Positions 16,338-25,615 of a DNA stretch of 64,000 nt are shown one piece after another. Below the pieces are notes generated by a model. The model saw only the letters and a program-made list of their open reading frames with translations, was not told the DNA's origin and searched no databases. The position numbers were made by a program, and so were the translations under genes. Numbering within the stretch: the first letter of the stretch is position 1; every line of letters starts with the position of its first letter. This DNA is from CAYJAD01 sp964370675. Its GTDB lineage: Bacteria; Desulfobacterota; Desulfovibrionia; Desulfovibrionales; Desulfovibrionaceae. The stretch is taken from the NCBI GenBank assembly GCA_964370675.1, contig CAYJKC010000006.1, positions 22,572 through 86,571 of the forward strand. Reading direction: 5' to 3'.

Positions 16338-16640
16338 ATGAGCGCTACTATTGATGAATTAACCATTCATTATGAAGAGGATGGTCAATGCATTGTTAAA
16401 GAAATTGACAAAGCAATTTTAAGTAAAGGGGCTTGGACCACAATATTATTTCGCTTTCAAGAGTGGAAAAGTGATACAGATACCTATGGACCAGATAAAT
16501 ATACCATTAGACGCTATAAAAAAGTAGCTGGAGAGTATAAATATCAGTCAAAGTTTACTATTTCCAGTGCTGACCAAGCAAAAAAAATTATTTCTGCATT
16601 GCAAGGTTGGCTTGATGAAGAAGCAGTTAATGACAAATAA
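16338..16640 (+). CDS. conserved hypothetical, 100 aa
   Basis: A 100-residue soluble protein with AGGAGG upstream. Alternating strands and the stretch YTIRRYKKVAGEYKYQSKF suggest a small alpha/beta domain, ending in a helix (ADQAKKIISALQGWLDEE). I recall no named family. It lies 22 bases upstream of the DNA methyltransferase on the same strand and could share its transcript, but no functional link can be shown. Confidence 0.75.
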   Translation: MSATIDELTIHYEEDGQCIVKEIDKAILSKGAWTTILFRFQEWKSDTDTYGPDKYTIRRYKKVAGEYKYQSKFTISSADQAKKIISALQGWLDEEAVNDK

Positions 16641-16662
16641 TTAGTATTTTTAATCAATAATT

Positions 16663-17613
16663 ATGAAGGCACCACGCAATAAAACCATTGATATAGGTAT
16701 AGAAGAGGGCAGGCAATACCTATCACGTTGTATTGCCTTGCAAGAAAGTTTGCCACTTAGCATTATTCAAAATAAAACTATCATGGGTGACACATTAAGT
16801 GTCTTGCCAAATATACCTAAAAATATTGTGGATCTGCTGATTGTTGATCCGCCATATAATTTGCACAAAAATTTTCATGGGCAAAATTTTAAACGTTGTG
16901 ATGATGCGGAATATAGCCAATATACTGAAGAATGGCTCAAGCTTGTAAAGCCATTGCTTAAACAAAATGCATCTATTTATGTTTGCTGTGATTGGCAAAG
17001 CAGTATAATTATTGGAAATATTTTAAAGAAATATTTTCATGTGCAAAATCGTATTACTTGGCAAAGAGAAAAAGGTCGTGGTGCTTTGCAAAACTGGAAA
17101 AACGGTCTTGAAGATATTTGGTTTGCCACAAATAGCAATAAGTATACATTTAATGTTGAAGCAGTAAAAATTAGGCGTAGAGTTCTCGCTCCATACAAAA
17201 TATCCGGCAAACCCAAGGATTGGGAACAAACTAAGCAGGGTAATTTTAGAAATACCTACCCATCTAATTTTTGGGATGATATTTCCATACCTTATTGGTC
17301 TATGCCGGAAAATACTGCCCATCCAACGCAAAAGCCAGAAAAATTATTGGCTAAGCTAATGCTTGCTAGCTCCAATGAAGGGGATTTAGTTTTAGATCCT
17401 TTTCTCGGCTCAGGCTCTACCTCAGTGGTAGCAAAAAAGTTAAATAGACATTATATAGGCATTGAACATAATGAACAATACTGCATATGGGCTGAAAAAA
17501 GACTAGAAATGGCAGAAAGAAACCAAGAAATACAAGGCTATGCGCAAGGTATTTTTTGGGAAAGAAACAGCCACCCGCAGCAAAAAAAATCTCATAAGAG
17601 CAATAAGGGCTAA
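16663..17613 (+). CDS. orphan beta-class DNA methyltransferase
   Basis: A 316-residue site-specific DNA methyltransferase of the N6_N4_Mtase family. Motif IV, DPPYNL, lies near residue 64. The target-recognition part is in the middle. HPTQKP near 224 and motif I, DPFLGSGS near 245-252, come last, which is the beta-class order. DPPY suggests adenine N6 methylation, although N4-cytosine cannot be excluded. No restriction endonuclease frame is beside it: the left neighbour is a 100-residue protein and the right one an adenosine deaminase. It is therefore probably a solitary, possibly regulatory, methyltransferase. No clear ribosome site precedes the ATG. Confidence 0.9.
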   Translation: MKAPRNKTIDIGIEEGRQYLSRCIALQESLPLSIIQNKTIMGDTLSVLPNIPKNIVDLLIVDPPYNLHKNFHGQNFKRCDDAEYSQYTEEWLKLVKPLLKQNASIYVCCDWQSSIIIGNILKKYFHVQNRITWQREKGRGALQNWKNGLEDIWFATNSNKYTFNVEAVKIRRRVLAPYKISGKPKDWEQTKQGNFRNTYPSNFWDDISIPYWSMPENTAHPTQKPEKLLAKLMLASSNEGDLVLDPFLGSGSTSVVAKKLNRHYIGIEHNEQYCIWAEKRLEMAERNQEIQGYAQGIFWERNSHPQQKKSHKSNKG

Positions 17614-17658
17614 TGCTTTAATTTGTTTGACAAATTACTTAATTAAAAAACTTTATCT

Positions 17659-19242
17659 TCATGGTTGAAACATAGAGTTTTTTTCAAACAAGGTTAAATC
17701 ACGCTCATGCCTAATTTGAAAGTATGCTTTCTCTCCAAGCTTTTTAATATTTAGCTTTTCAGTGGCAAGATTTCCATTAATATAAGCTTGATACTTGGGT
17801 TTAACCCTATATTCTTGTTCAAATTTTGCATTTCTTGGTTCAAAAATACTTTCGCCTGCTAAGAGTGAATATTCTAAAGCATTTCTGGCTATTGTCTTAA
17901 AGGTTGTATAGGATAAATTATGCTCTTGGGCGGCGCGCACATATTCTTGGCTTAGATTTGAGCGCGCAACACCTTCATCATCTGTATTTAAGGTAACTGC
18001 AACCCCTGCCTCTAAATATAGTTTGATGGGGTGATCATTACCAACAATACCTAAAATAACATCATTACTTGAAAGACAAATTTCAATGGGAATGCCTTTT
18101 TGTTTCATCATTGCTAAGGTTTTATGAGGATCACTTTCCCATGCAATGGACACACCATGCCCAATGCGCAAGGCATGCCCCTTAGTTATGGAGGTGCTAA
18201 TGCGCTCACGCATGGCTTCTAGTGATGAATCGCGCAAGTTTAATTCCCCTGCATGCAATAAAATATTAGGTTTTTCTAAATTATTATATAAAAAATCTAA
18301 TATTTCCATCTGAGTGTCGAAGTTTTGCATGGCAAGCGGATGTGCTTCGCATTGAACTAAGTTTACTGCCACAATATCTTTATTGATTTTTGTAGATGTT
18401 AAACTGGTAGCAGCTCTAACAAATAACTCATAATTACTTTGATGACGATAGAGGTGCGGAATAAATTTTACTACTATATCAGGGTGTTCACCAAGTATAG
18501 TAAGCTTATATTTTTTACGTAAAACTTCATCAGTAGCTTTGAATTTTGTGTTTATGGCATCATTAACTGCTGTGGCAAATTCCTTACTATTTAAATAAGG
18601 AGTTATTTTATTTAACGCATCTTTTAGTTTCTTTGCATCAAATTGCTCTTGGGGCAAAAGTTTGCGAACTTGTGCATAAAGTGCTTGTGGAACCACATCT
18701 TGCATAAATTCAACATAGTATACATGTTGGCTATAGTTTCTGGCAATAACTCTAGCTAAATTTTCAGGATTATCTAAGACATATGGAATATAATCAAAGG
18801 TGGCAAAAAAATGATCCGAACCATGTATAGTATTTTTATAAAAACCACGCATGCTTACATTATCAAGATATGTTTTTAAATCTTCAGGACGATTTAATAA
18901 CTCCTGCACACTAATAATGTTTTCATTTTTTTCAGTATTTGGTGCTAATACTTGTTGCGAGGACATATCATACATATAACCTTTTTTTGCACCATATATT
19001 AACATTTCTTCAGCAAAATATGCTCCAACAAGGTGATTATGTAAATCGGCGCCTTTGGGAAATTTATTCATAAAAATGATGAGTTCTGGCGTGTAATTTC
19101 TAGTTTTTTCAAGATATGCTGAAACAGGTTGTTCTTGCTCGGTAAGCATAGGCGCAGTATTTTTTGCTTCTGCTACTTGAAGTAGTAAGGTGAAAACAAG
19201 CATGAAGCACAATATGCTATTAACCATATAACTATTTTTCAT
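17659..19242 (-). CDS. exported adenosine deaminase-like protein
   Basis: A 527-residue protein with a signal peptide (about 1-26, ending VAEA). The start at 19242 follows GGGAG. The adenosine deaminase metal ligands are visible: DLHNH (H68, H70), a further histidine in LLHAGELN with the catalytic Glu, RIGHGVS, and the late aspartates in TLNTDDEG. Length and export resemble the extracellular ADGF/CECR1 type more than the 330-residue cytosolic enzyme. It would convert adenosine (or a related purine) to inosine in the periplasm for salvage. It has no purine-transport neighbour. Confidence 0.88.
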   Translation of the reverse strand: MKNSYMVNSILCFMLVFTLLLQVAEAKNTAPMLTEQEQPVSAYLEKTRNYTPELIIFMNKFPKGADLHNHLVGAYFAEEMLIYGAKKGYMYDMSSQQVLAPNTEKNENIISVQELLNRPEDLKTYLDNVSMRGFYKNTIHGSDHFFATFDYIPYVLDNPENLARVIARNYSQHVYYVEFMQDVVPQALYAQVRKLLPQEQFDAKKLKDALNKITPYLNSKEFATAVNDAINTKFKATDEVLRKKYKLTILGEHPDIVVKFIPHLYRHQSNYELFVRAATSLTSTKINKDIVAVNLVQCEAHPLAMQNFDTQMEILDFLYNNLEKPNILLHAGELNLRDSSLEAMRERISTSITKGHALRIGHGVSIAWESDPHKTLAMMKQKGIPIEICLSSNDVILGIVGNDHPIKLYLEAGVAVTLNTDDEGVARSNLSQEYVRAAQEHNLSYTTFKTIARNALEYSLLAGESIFEPRNAKFEQEYRVKPKYQAYINGNLATEKLNIKKLGEKAYFQIRHERDLTLFEKNSMFQP

Positions 19243-19376
19243 AATGCACTCCCGTGGCACATTTTTTAAGTGTTTGAAAGCGTTTTTAAGTAGATTTATA
19301 TAATAGATGATAATTATTTTGTATTAGCAATTTAAACCGAAACTTGTATTCTTTCAAGCTTAAATAGAACGCTGGT

Positions 19377-19800
19377 CAGGGCAAACGCATCTAAATTTAT
19401 CCAACTTTGGTCGGCGACATTTTCCCCATTAGCACCTGCGGTATTTATGCCAAAGCGTGGTCTCAATTATAAGAGAACGCGTGGTGAGGGGAGAACGAAA
19501 TGGGGAGGGGCAGCATTCCTTTAACTCGTTTTTTGCAAAATAAAATTATTGCATCATCCAGTATTCACAGGCAAAAAACGATTGCTGTTTTTTGGGCAGT
19601 GTTGTGTGTATTTTTGATTTTTTTCGCTGTCAAGGAAGACTATTTTTTGCTGCGTAAGCGACCTCGAGGTCGTGCGTATAAGCAAAAAATTTTCTGACGC
19701 TGACAGCGGAAAAAAGGAAAATACCGCAACAATGTCCAAAAGTATGTGCAGGGCTGCGTAGCAGCCGCATAAAGCAACAAAATAAGATGCGTTTGCCCTA
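19377..19800. mobile_element. 424-bp MITE-like element with TIRs and target duplication
   Basis: The ends CAGGGCAAACGCATCT (19377-19392) and AGATGCGTTTGCCCTA (19785-19800) are inverted repeats matching at 15 of 16 positions. They are flanked on both sides by GAACGCTGGT (19367-19376 and 19801-19810), a 10-bp target site duplication, or 11 bp if the preceding A is counted. The interior codes for nothing recognisable. It contains strong palindromes, notably CGACCTCGAGGTCG near 19660-19673 flanked by TTTTTTGC/GCAAAAAA, and GGCTGC-GTA-GCAGCC near 19752. A duplication of 10-11 bp is seen in IS4-type transposition, so a non-autonomous IS4-group derivative is the best guess. Confidence 0.75.
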
Positions 19801-19947
19801 GAACGCTGGTATATTAAGTTGCAGGTTATTCCATTGTCGACATAGAATTTTTTATAAATAAATTTAAAATTAGATTGATGAGATAAATAGGGTACACTCT
19901 GGTGTTTGTGTTTAAGTTATGGTGTAATATGCAAATATTAATACAGA

Positions 19948-21006
19948 TTATTGTGATAAAATGGGGTCTAATCTGTTTCTTTTCGTATATAAAAGTACAC
20001 CATTACCCAAGGTCATAACGCGTGGTTTTGCAGAGCAAAATAAGTCTTTTGCTGCTAAGATGGCTGCATCAATTGGATTATTTGGGTCAAGTTCAAGGTT
20101 GTATGAGTCTTCAAGGTCAACTCCTGGTAAAATGCGTGTGGCCATGTTAAGGTCTTTTGTTAACAGCACTTTACCTTGCTCGCCACTACTGTTAATGGTA
20201 GTGGCAAAGGTCATATTCCTAATAATACTTGGTCCTTTGTTGTACCCTTTAATGCGTACATAAAGAGTGGCGTTTGGATTACCTGTTACATGGTGTAAAA
20301 AAGCAGTGCAAGAGCTTACGTGAAATTGCGCATCCATGCGCTTTTGAAATTCTACATTATTTTGTTGAAAGTGTTCTTCACGCAAAATTTCTAATTTATT
20401 TTCTTCAGCCACATATTGCTTGAGTATTTCATCAATATTATTCAAGCGTGTCATAATCCAATCTGGTTTTTTTTCAATTAAAAAAAACAGCTTATAATCT
20501 TTTTTCAGCCTTGGATAATGCACTGTGGTGCTAAGTATAGCTTCATCTTCAAGAGCTGCTTGCAATTGCAATTTGCCAGAAATTTGGGCAGCAAAATCCT
20601 TTGGGAGTGGATCAAGTGGCGAAAGAGGATCAGTTGTTTCCTCTGTGGTAGTTGTTTGATCTTTATTTTGCAAAGCTTGCATAAATTCACGCTGGATTTC
20701 TTCATACAGTGGGTAAACATTTGCTTCCTTAGCATTCACTGGTCTTTTGGGTATGGGAGCTTGTTGGATTTGCTGTGCCATATGTTCGGTGATGGTTCTA
20801 AAATCAACCAATACAGCCAGTGTAGCTAGATCATTAGCTAGCAGTGCAGCATTTAATTGCTCAAGGTAGTATTCGGGGCTATTTATGTGTTTATAATGAC
20901 TCCAACCAAACAAACCGCCACCAAGCAAGCCAAGAGTTACTATGGTTCCAACTATGTACCAGCGTGCGGTTTTTACAAATTGCTTAACCTTTTCTACAGC
21001 AGACAT
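19948..21006 (-). CDS. single-span membrane protein, DUF2939-like
   Basis: A 352-residue protein with one membrane helix near 15-34 (WYIVGTIVTLGLLGGGLFGW) and a large non-cytoplasmic domain. The segment SPEYYLEQLNAALLANDLATLAVLVDF right after the helix resembles the DUF2939 repeat, in which a short helical unit precedes a V-D-F motif; here it would be divergent. The rest is charged, with no enzyme motif. It has AGGAT before the ATG. A methyltransferase lies immediately upstream on the same strand (38 bases), so the two may be co-transcribed. Function unknown. Confidence 0.8.
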   Translation of the reverse strand: MSAVEKVKQFVKTARWYIVGTIVTLGLLGGGLFGWSHYKHINSPEYYLEQLNAALLANDLATLAVLVDFRTITEHMAQQIQQAPIPKRPVNAKEANVYPLYEEIQREFMQALQNKDQTTTTEETTDPLSPLDPLPKDFAAQISGKLQLQAALEDEAILSTTVHYPRLKKDYKLFFLIEKKPDWIMTRLNNIDEILKQYVAEENKLEILREEHFQQNNVEFQKRMDAQFHVSSCTAFLHHVTGNPNATLYVRIKGYNKGPSIIRNMTFATTINSSGEQGKVLLTKDLNMATRILPGVDLEDSYNLELDPNNPIDAAILAAKDLFCSAKPRVMTLGNGVLLYTKRNRLDPILSQ

Positions 21007-21044
21007 AATTATCCTACTTATAAATTGTTATATTGCAACAATGT

Positions 21045-21821
21045 TTAATTATTATTTTGACGCTCCATAGCTACTAAAGGCTGTACACTTTTTATTTGCC
21101 TTGGGTCAAGTGCAATGGGGATACCGGTAAGAGGCTTTTGAGGTAAAAAACTTAAACGTAATTGCACAAGGCTACCAATGGGTAAGGGTATAATATGAGT
21201 ATTAGCTTTTTCTAGCCAGACATTTTCTTGCCATGTGTTTGGTGGTCCACATAAAATTGAACCTGTTGAAATTACACCTTTTGGTGCAAGTGTGCGCAAG
21301 GTGTTGTGAGCATCACGCCAAGACACTAACCACCTATGGCGTAAAAAATATGGTAATTTTTGCCATTTACTCCACAATCCAAGTATTGAAATGGTATTCC
21401 AAAATTGTACTAAAATGCCATGTTTAGCAAGTCGTATACTTTCTTTTAGCATGGCATGCAGTGCAGGGTATGGCTCTTGCCTTGGTGGGGGCATAAGGAT
21501 GACATAGTCAAAGCTTTTATCGTCAAATGGTAGTTGTTCAAAGCTTTGGGAGTATATTTCTACCTTGTGTTGCAATGCTTGCCTTGCTGCTTGTACTTGG
21601 ACTGAAGATGCCGCTATGGCACTAACGTCGAAACCGCTTTCCCATAAAATTTCAAGGCTTTTCCAATGTCCAAAGCCTATGGCTAATAAGCTATGCCCAC
21701 GTCTTGGCCAATGCGAAAGCATTTTTTTGGTAAGGTGAATGGAATTTGAAAGCACAAATGAACCTTGATTGCTAGCATACCAAGTTTCATATTGCTTTAA
21801 AAAATTTTCTTGCGCTGACAT
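21045..21821 (-). CDS. class I SAM-dependent methyltransferase
   Basis: A 258-residue protein with a weak but readable class I methyltransferase core: motif I region HSLLAIGFGHWKSLEIL near 39-55, motif II-like VSAIAAS, and the DKSFDYVILMPPPR post-IV segment near 98-111. Type 11-like methyltransferases share this layout, acting on small molecules, lipids or quinones. The motif I glycines are reduced (GFGHW), so catalysis is plausible but not certain. It precedes the DUF2939-like gene. The substrate is unknown. Confidence 0.75.
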   Translation of the reverse strand: MSAQENFLKQYETWYASNQGSFVLSNSIHLTKKMLSHWPRRGHSLLAIGFGHWKSLEILWESGFDVSAIAASSVQVQAARQALQHKVEIYSQSFEQLPFDDKSFDYVILMPPPRQEPYPALHAMLKESIRLAKHGILVQFWNTISILGLWSKWQKLPYFLRHRWLVSWRDAHNTLRTLAPKGVISTGSILCGPPNTWQENVWLEKANTHIIPLPIGSLVQLRLSFLPQKPLTGIPIALDPRQIKSVQPLVAMERQNNN

Positions 21822-22056
21822 AACATAAACTATAGGAGCTAATACTAGATAAAATCAAGTATAAAGTTAGCCTAATTCGTTTTGATGACAAAGCCGCTTT
21901 TAGAACTTTGTGCCGTACAAAATTTTAATACTATGCTAATTATGATTCATAAAAACATAATGTTAACGTGAAAAAATACATAAGATAATCACTTAATTAT
22001 GGGGTTTTGGTGGTTTTGTGAGTATTTTCTAATTGAGGTTATTGGCTTTTAACATC
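21822..22056. other. intergenic between divergent genes
   Basis: The leftward methyltransferase and rightward tig diverge here. Apart from the tig promoter that follows, no gene, repeat or RNA structure was recognised. Confidence 0.4.
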
Positions 22057-22085
22057 TAGACAATGGTCTATATAGTGTATATATA
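22057..22085 (+). promoter_or_regulatory. sigma-70-like promoter of tig
   Basis: TAGACA (22057-22062), 17-base spacer, TATATA (22080-22085), about 60 bases before the tig start. No heat-shock CIRCE element (TTAGCACTC repeat) is seen. Confidence 0.5.
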
Positions 22086-22145
22086 AGCGCGTTACCAATA
22101 ATAAACCCAAAGCAGGGAATTTAATACTGCAAAAAGGAGCCTCTT

Positions 22146-23453
22146 GTGGAATATAAAGTTGAAGACATCTCAACGGTGAAGAAAAAAGTTAATGTAACCG
22201 TAGACCCAAAAGAAGTTGATGCTGCTGTTATGGCGGCTGTGGCCCTATACCGCACATCAGTGCAAATTGATGGATTTAGAAAGGGCAAGGTTCCAGCCTC
22301 TGTAATTGAGAAGCGTTTTCAGGAAAAAATATATCAAGAGGCTAAGCAAGACCTTGTGAATGTTCACATTAACCAAATCATGCAAGATTTGGAAGTGGCA
22401 CCACTTTCGGGCATTGATTTTGATGGCAAGGATCTTGTGCGTGATGAAACTTATGAATATAGCATAAGCTTTGAAGTTCTACCTAGTTTTGACTTGCCAA
22501 ATTATGAAGGCATTGAAATAGTACAAGAAAAAGCCGAAGTAAAGCCTGAAGAAGTTGATGAATTTATTGAGCGCATTCGCAAAGAAAGAGCTGAGCTTGT
22601 GGTAGTTGAAGGTAATGGTCCAGCCTTGGATGGTCAAACCGTAGAGATTGACTTTCAAGCCTTTGAAGATGGTCAAGCCATTGAGGGCATAAGCGCACAA
22701 AACTTTCAAATGCACCTTGGCGAAGGACAAGCTTTAGAAGACTTTGAAACATTAGTAAAAAGCACTAATCTTGGTGAGACAAAAGAAGGCGAAGTTAAAT
22801 TTCCAGAAGATTTTTTAGCACCAGATCTTGCAGGTAAAACCATTACCATGAAGGTTTCTGTACATGCTATTAAAGAGCGCAAATTGCCAGAAATTAATGA
22901 CGAACTTGCTAAGGGCATGGGGCAAGAAAGTGTAGAAAAATTACGTGAAGCCTTTGTAGATTCATATACACGCAGTCGCACAAGTTTGCATAAGGGTGCT
23001 GCCCAAAAGCAATTGGTAGACATTGTGCTTAAAATGGTTGAATTTGAATTGCCGGAGAGCTTAGTAGAAAATCACACTCGTAGCTTAGTAGCTGAACGTA
23101 AAGCTCGTGTAGAAAGTCAAGGTCGTAGCTTAGAGTCACTTGGTAAAAACTTAAATGAACTTATGAGCGAAGCACGTCCTGAGGCAGAAAGTATTTCTCG
23201 CGCACAAGTTCTACTCATGGCTATTGCGAAAAAAGAAGGTCTTGAAGCGCAAGATCAAGAAGTAGATATGGCTATCTACCATATGGCTCAACGTAGTGGT
23301 CAAGATTTTAAACAACTTAAAGATGAATATGTTAATTCTGGTGCCATCTTCACATTACGTGATCGTATCTTGGCAGACAAGGCCATGGAAGTCATGTATA
23401 CCAAGGCTAAGGTAACAGAAGTTGATGGTCCTACTGAGGATGTAAAAAAATAG
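22146..23453 (+). CDS. tig: trigger factor
   Basis: A 435-residue ribosome-bound chaperone with peptidyl-prolyl isomerase activity. The ribosome-docking loop GFRKGKVP lies at about 42-50, the FKBP-type domain (GQTVEIDFQAF onward) at about 155-240, and the long helical C-terminal domain follows. It uses a GTG start, set by AAGGAG six bases upstream. clpP follows after 27 bases. It is the first gene of the conserved tig-clpP-clpX-lon cluster, which joins nascent-chain folding with protein turnover. Confidence 0.97.
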   Translation: MEYKVEDISTVKKKVNVTVDPKEVDAAVMAAVALYRTSVQIDGFRKGKVPASVIEKRFQEKIYQEAKQDLVNVHINQIMQDLEVAPLSGIDFDGKDLVRDETYEYSISFEVLPSFDLPNYEGIEIVQEKAEVKPEEVDEFIERIRKERAELVVVEGNGPALDGQTVEIDFQAFEDGQAIEGISAQNFQMHLGEGQALEDFETLVKSTNLGETKEGEVKFPEDFLAPDLAGKTITMKVSVHAIKERKLPEINDELAKGMGQESVEKLREAFVDSYTRSRTSLHKGAAQKQLVDIVLKMVEFELPESLVENHTRSLVAERKARVESQGRSLESLGKNLNELMSEARPEAESISRAQVLLMAIAKKEGLEAQDQEVDMAIYHMAQRSGQDFKQLKDEYVNSGAIFTLRDRILADKAMEVMYTKAKVTEVDGPTEDVKK

Positions 23454-23480
23454 ATAAATATAGTTTTTTAGGAAATTGTT

Positions 23481-24095
23481 ATGAATATACCAATGGTTAT
23501 TGAAACATCTGGACGCTCTGAGCGTGCATATGACATTTATTCTCGCTTACTTAAAGATCGCATTGTGCTTTTAAGTTCTGAGGTTAATGTTCATATGGCA
23601 TCGCTTATTTGCGCTCAGTTACTTTTTTTGGAATCGCAAGATGCAGAAAAAGAAATTAATTTATATATTAATTCGCCAGGAGGCTCGGTAACAGCAGGTT
23701 TGGCCATTTATGATACCATGAATTACATTACATGCCCCATAACCACAGTTTGCATGGGTCAAGCTGCCAGCATGGGTGCATTCTTGCTTTCTGGTGGTAC
23801 AAAAGGTATGCGTTTTGCATTGCCAAATAGTCAGATTATGATTCACCAACCCTCTGCTGGATATAGTGGTCAAGTTACTGATATTGATATACATGCTCGT
23901 CAATCATTACGTTTGAAAAAACGCCTTAATGAAATGCTTGCCGAGCATACTGGGCAAAATTTGCGTAAAATTGTGCAAGCAACAGAGCGCGACAACTTCC
24001 TTACAGCTGAGGAAGCGTTAAAATTTGGTCTAATTGATAGAATACTTGTATCAAGAAGTGACTTATTAAATAGCAAGACTGATGATGATGAATAA
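23481..24095 (+). CDS. clpP: ATP-dependent Clp protease proteolytic subunit
   Basis: A 204-residue serine peptidase that forms the two-ring chamber fed by ClpX or ClpA. The catalytic triad is complete: S97 in GQAASMGAF, H122 in MIHQPSAG, and D171 after ATER. The INSPGGSV turn near 64-71 is the family signature. It starts 27 bases after tig and precedes clpX, with which it works on ssrA-tagged and regulatory substrates in the cytoplasm. Confidence 0.98.
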   Translation: MNIPMVIETSGRSERAYDIYSRLLKDRIVLLSSEVNVHMASLICAQLLFLESQDAEKEINLYINSPGGSVTAGLAIYDTMNYITCPITTVCMGQAASMGAFLLSGGTKGMRFALPNSQIMIHQPSAGYSGQVTDIDIHARQSLRLKKRLNEMLAEHTGQNLRKIVQATERDNFLTAEEALKFGLIDRILVSRSDLLNSKTDDDE

Positions 24096-24312
24096 TCTTT
24101 TATGATTATTGATTATCAGGTTTTAGCTTGTTGCATATTTAGCATAGGATGAATTTGCTTGTGGTAAGCCACGTTTGGTGCGGCGCATAAAGCATGAGCT
24201 GGTTTGATCATTATTTGACTAAGGGGCTTTAGTTTTTTGCCGCTAATTGTTCTAATTATAGTTTTTTCTTTCAGAATGCGGCTTATTTATTTTATGCTTG
24301 AGGGTATTTTTT

Positions 24313-25569
24313 ATGGTAAAAGACATTCCACCCGTTGATGAAAATATTTGTTGCTCTTTTTGCGGAAAGAGTGAGTATGATGTCAAAAATTTGATTGTGC
24401 AGGGCGATGTGCGCATTTGTGAATCTTGCGTTGACATTTGCAATGAAATTATTGCCCAGCAAAACATTAGTGTTTTTGAAGAAATGGAAGGACCTCTGCT
24501 TTCTCCTGTGCAACTTAAAGAGCGTTTGGATGAGTATGTTATAGGTCAGCATGAAGCAAAAAAAGTGCTTTGTGTTGCAGTACATAATCACTATAAGCGA
24601 GTTTTTCACGCCGATGCCATTGGTGATGAAGTAGAACTTGAAAAAAGTAATATTTTGCTGGTTGGACCTTCTGGTAGTGGCAAGACATTACTTGCCAAAA
24701 CCTTGGCCCGTGTTTTGCGTGTGCCTTTTGCCATTGCTGATGCAACCACATTAACCGAAGCAGGTTATGTGGGTGAAGATGTTGAAAATATTTTAGTGCA
24801 GCTTTTACAAAATGCTGACTATGATATTGATGCTGCCAGTAAGGGAATAATATATATTGACGAAATTGATAAAATTTCGCGCAGAGGTGATGGACCATCC
24901 ATTACACGCGATGTGTCAGGTGAAGGTGTTCAGCAAGCCTTATTAAAAATTATTGAAGGCACTGAAGCCAATATTCCACCTAAGGGTGGACGCAAGCACC
25001 CGCAACAAGAGTTTATTCGCATGGATACTAGCAATATTCTCTTTATTGTGGGTGGTGCTTTTGTGGGGCTTGAAAAGATTGTTGGTGAGCGCATGAGCGG
25101 TGGCTCTATGGGTTTTGGTGGCTCTGGACGCTCTGCCAGTAAGATGAATTTATCTGAACTTTTAGATGAATTACATCCGGCTGATTTAGTAAAATTTGGG
25201 CTTATTCCAGAATTTGTCGGACGTATACCAGTTATAACTCATGTTGATGATCTTGAAGAAGATGATCTTGTGCGCATTTTAACCGAGCCTAAAAATGCTT
25301 TGGTTCGTCAATATCAAAAGCTTTTTGAATTAGATAACGTAACATTGCGCTTTACTGCCAATGCTCTTAAAACCGTTGCCAAGCTTGCCATTGAACGTAA
25401 GACTGGTGCGCGAGGTTTACGCAATGTTATGGAAAAAAATATGCTTGAAATCATGTATAACTTGCCAAATATGCCAAATGTTCGCGAATGCCTAATTAAC
25501 AAGGCTGTAATTGAAAAGGGTCGAGAGCCAGTGTTCTTATATGAAAATGATGAACAAGTGGCAAGTTAG
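24313..25569 (+). CDS. clpX: Clp protease ATP-binding subunit ClpX
   Basis: A 418-residue AAA+ unfoldase. The start at 24313 follows GAGGG. The N-terminal zinc domain has CSFC (14-17) and CESC (36-39). Walker A is GPSGSGKT near 115-122, the pore loop is GYVGED, Walker B is IIYIDEID, and sensor 2 lies in the TGARGLRN segment. The ClpP-docking loop reads MGFGG where IGF is usual. It delivers unfolded substrates to ClpP. lon lies 46 bases downstream. Confidence 0.98.
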   Translation: MVKDIPPVDENICCSFCGKSEYDVKNLIVQGDVRICESCVDICNEIIAQQNISVFEEMEGPLLSPVQLKERLDEYVIGQHEAKKVLCVAVHNHYKRVFHADAIGDEVELEKSNILLVGPSGSGKTLLAKTLARVLRVPFAIADATTLTEAGYVGEDVENILVQLLQNADYDIDAASKGIIYIDEIDKISRRGDGPSITRDVSGEGVQQALLKIIEGTEANIPPKGGRKHPQQEFIRMDTSNILFIVGGAFVGLEKIVGERMSGGSMGFGGSGRSASKMNLSELLDELHPADLVKFGLIPEFVGRIPVITHVDDLEEDDLVRILTEPKNALVRQYQKLFELDNVTLRFTANALKTVAKLAIERKTGARGLRNVMEKNMLEIMYNLPNMPNVRECLINKAVIEKGREPVFLYENDEQVAS

Positions 25570-25615
25570 TGTTTAATTTTGATTTTTGGTATTATTTACC
25601 ATTTGGAGTTTGATT

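Noticed and set aside
19500..19697. 65-codon frame in the 424-bp element
   Set aside because: No transposase similarity; it is one of several chance frames through palindromes.
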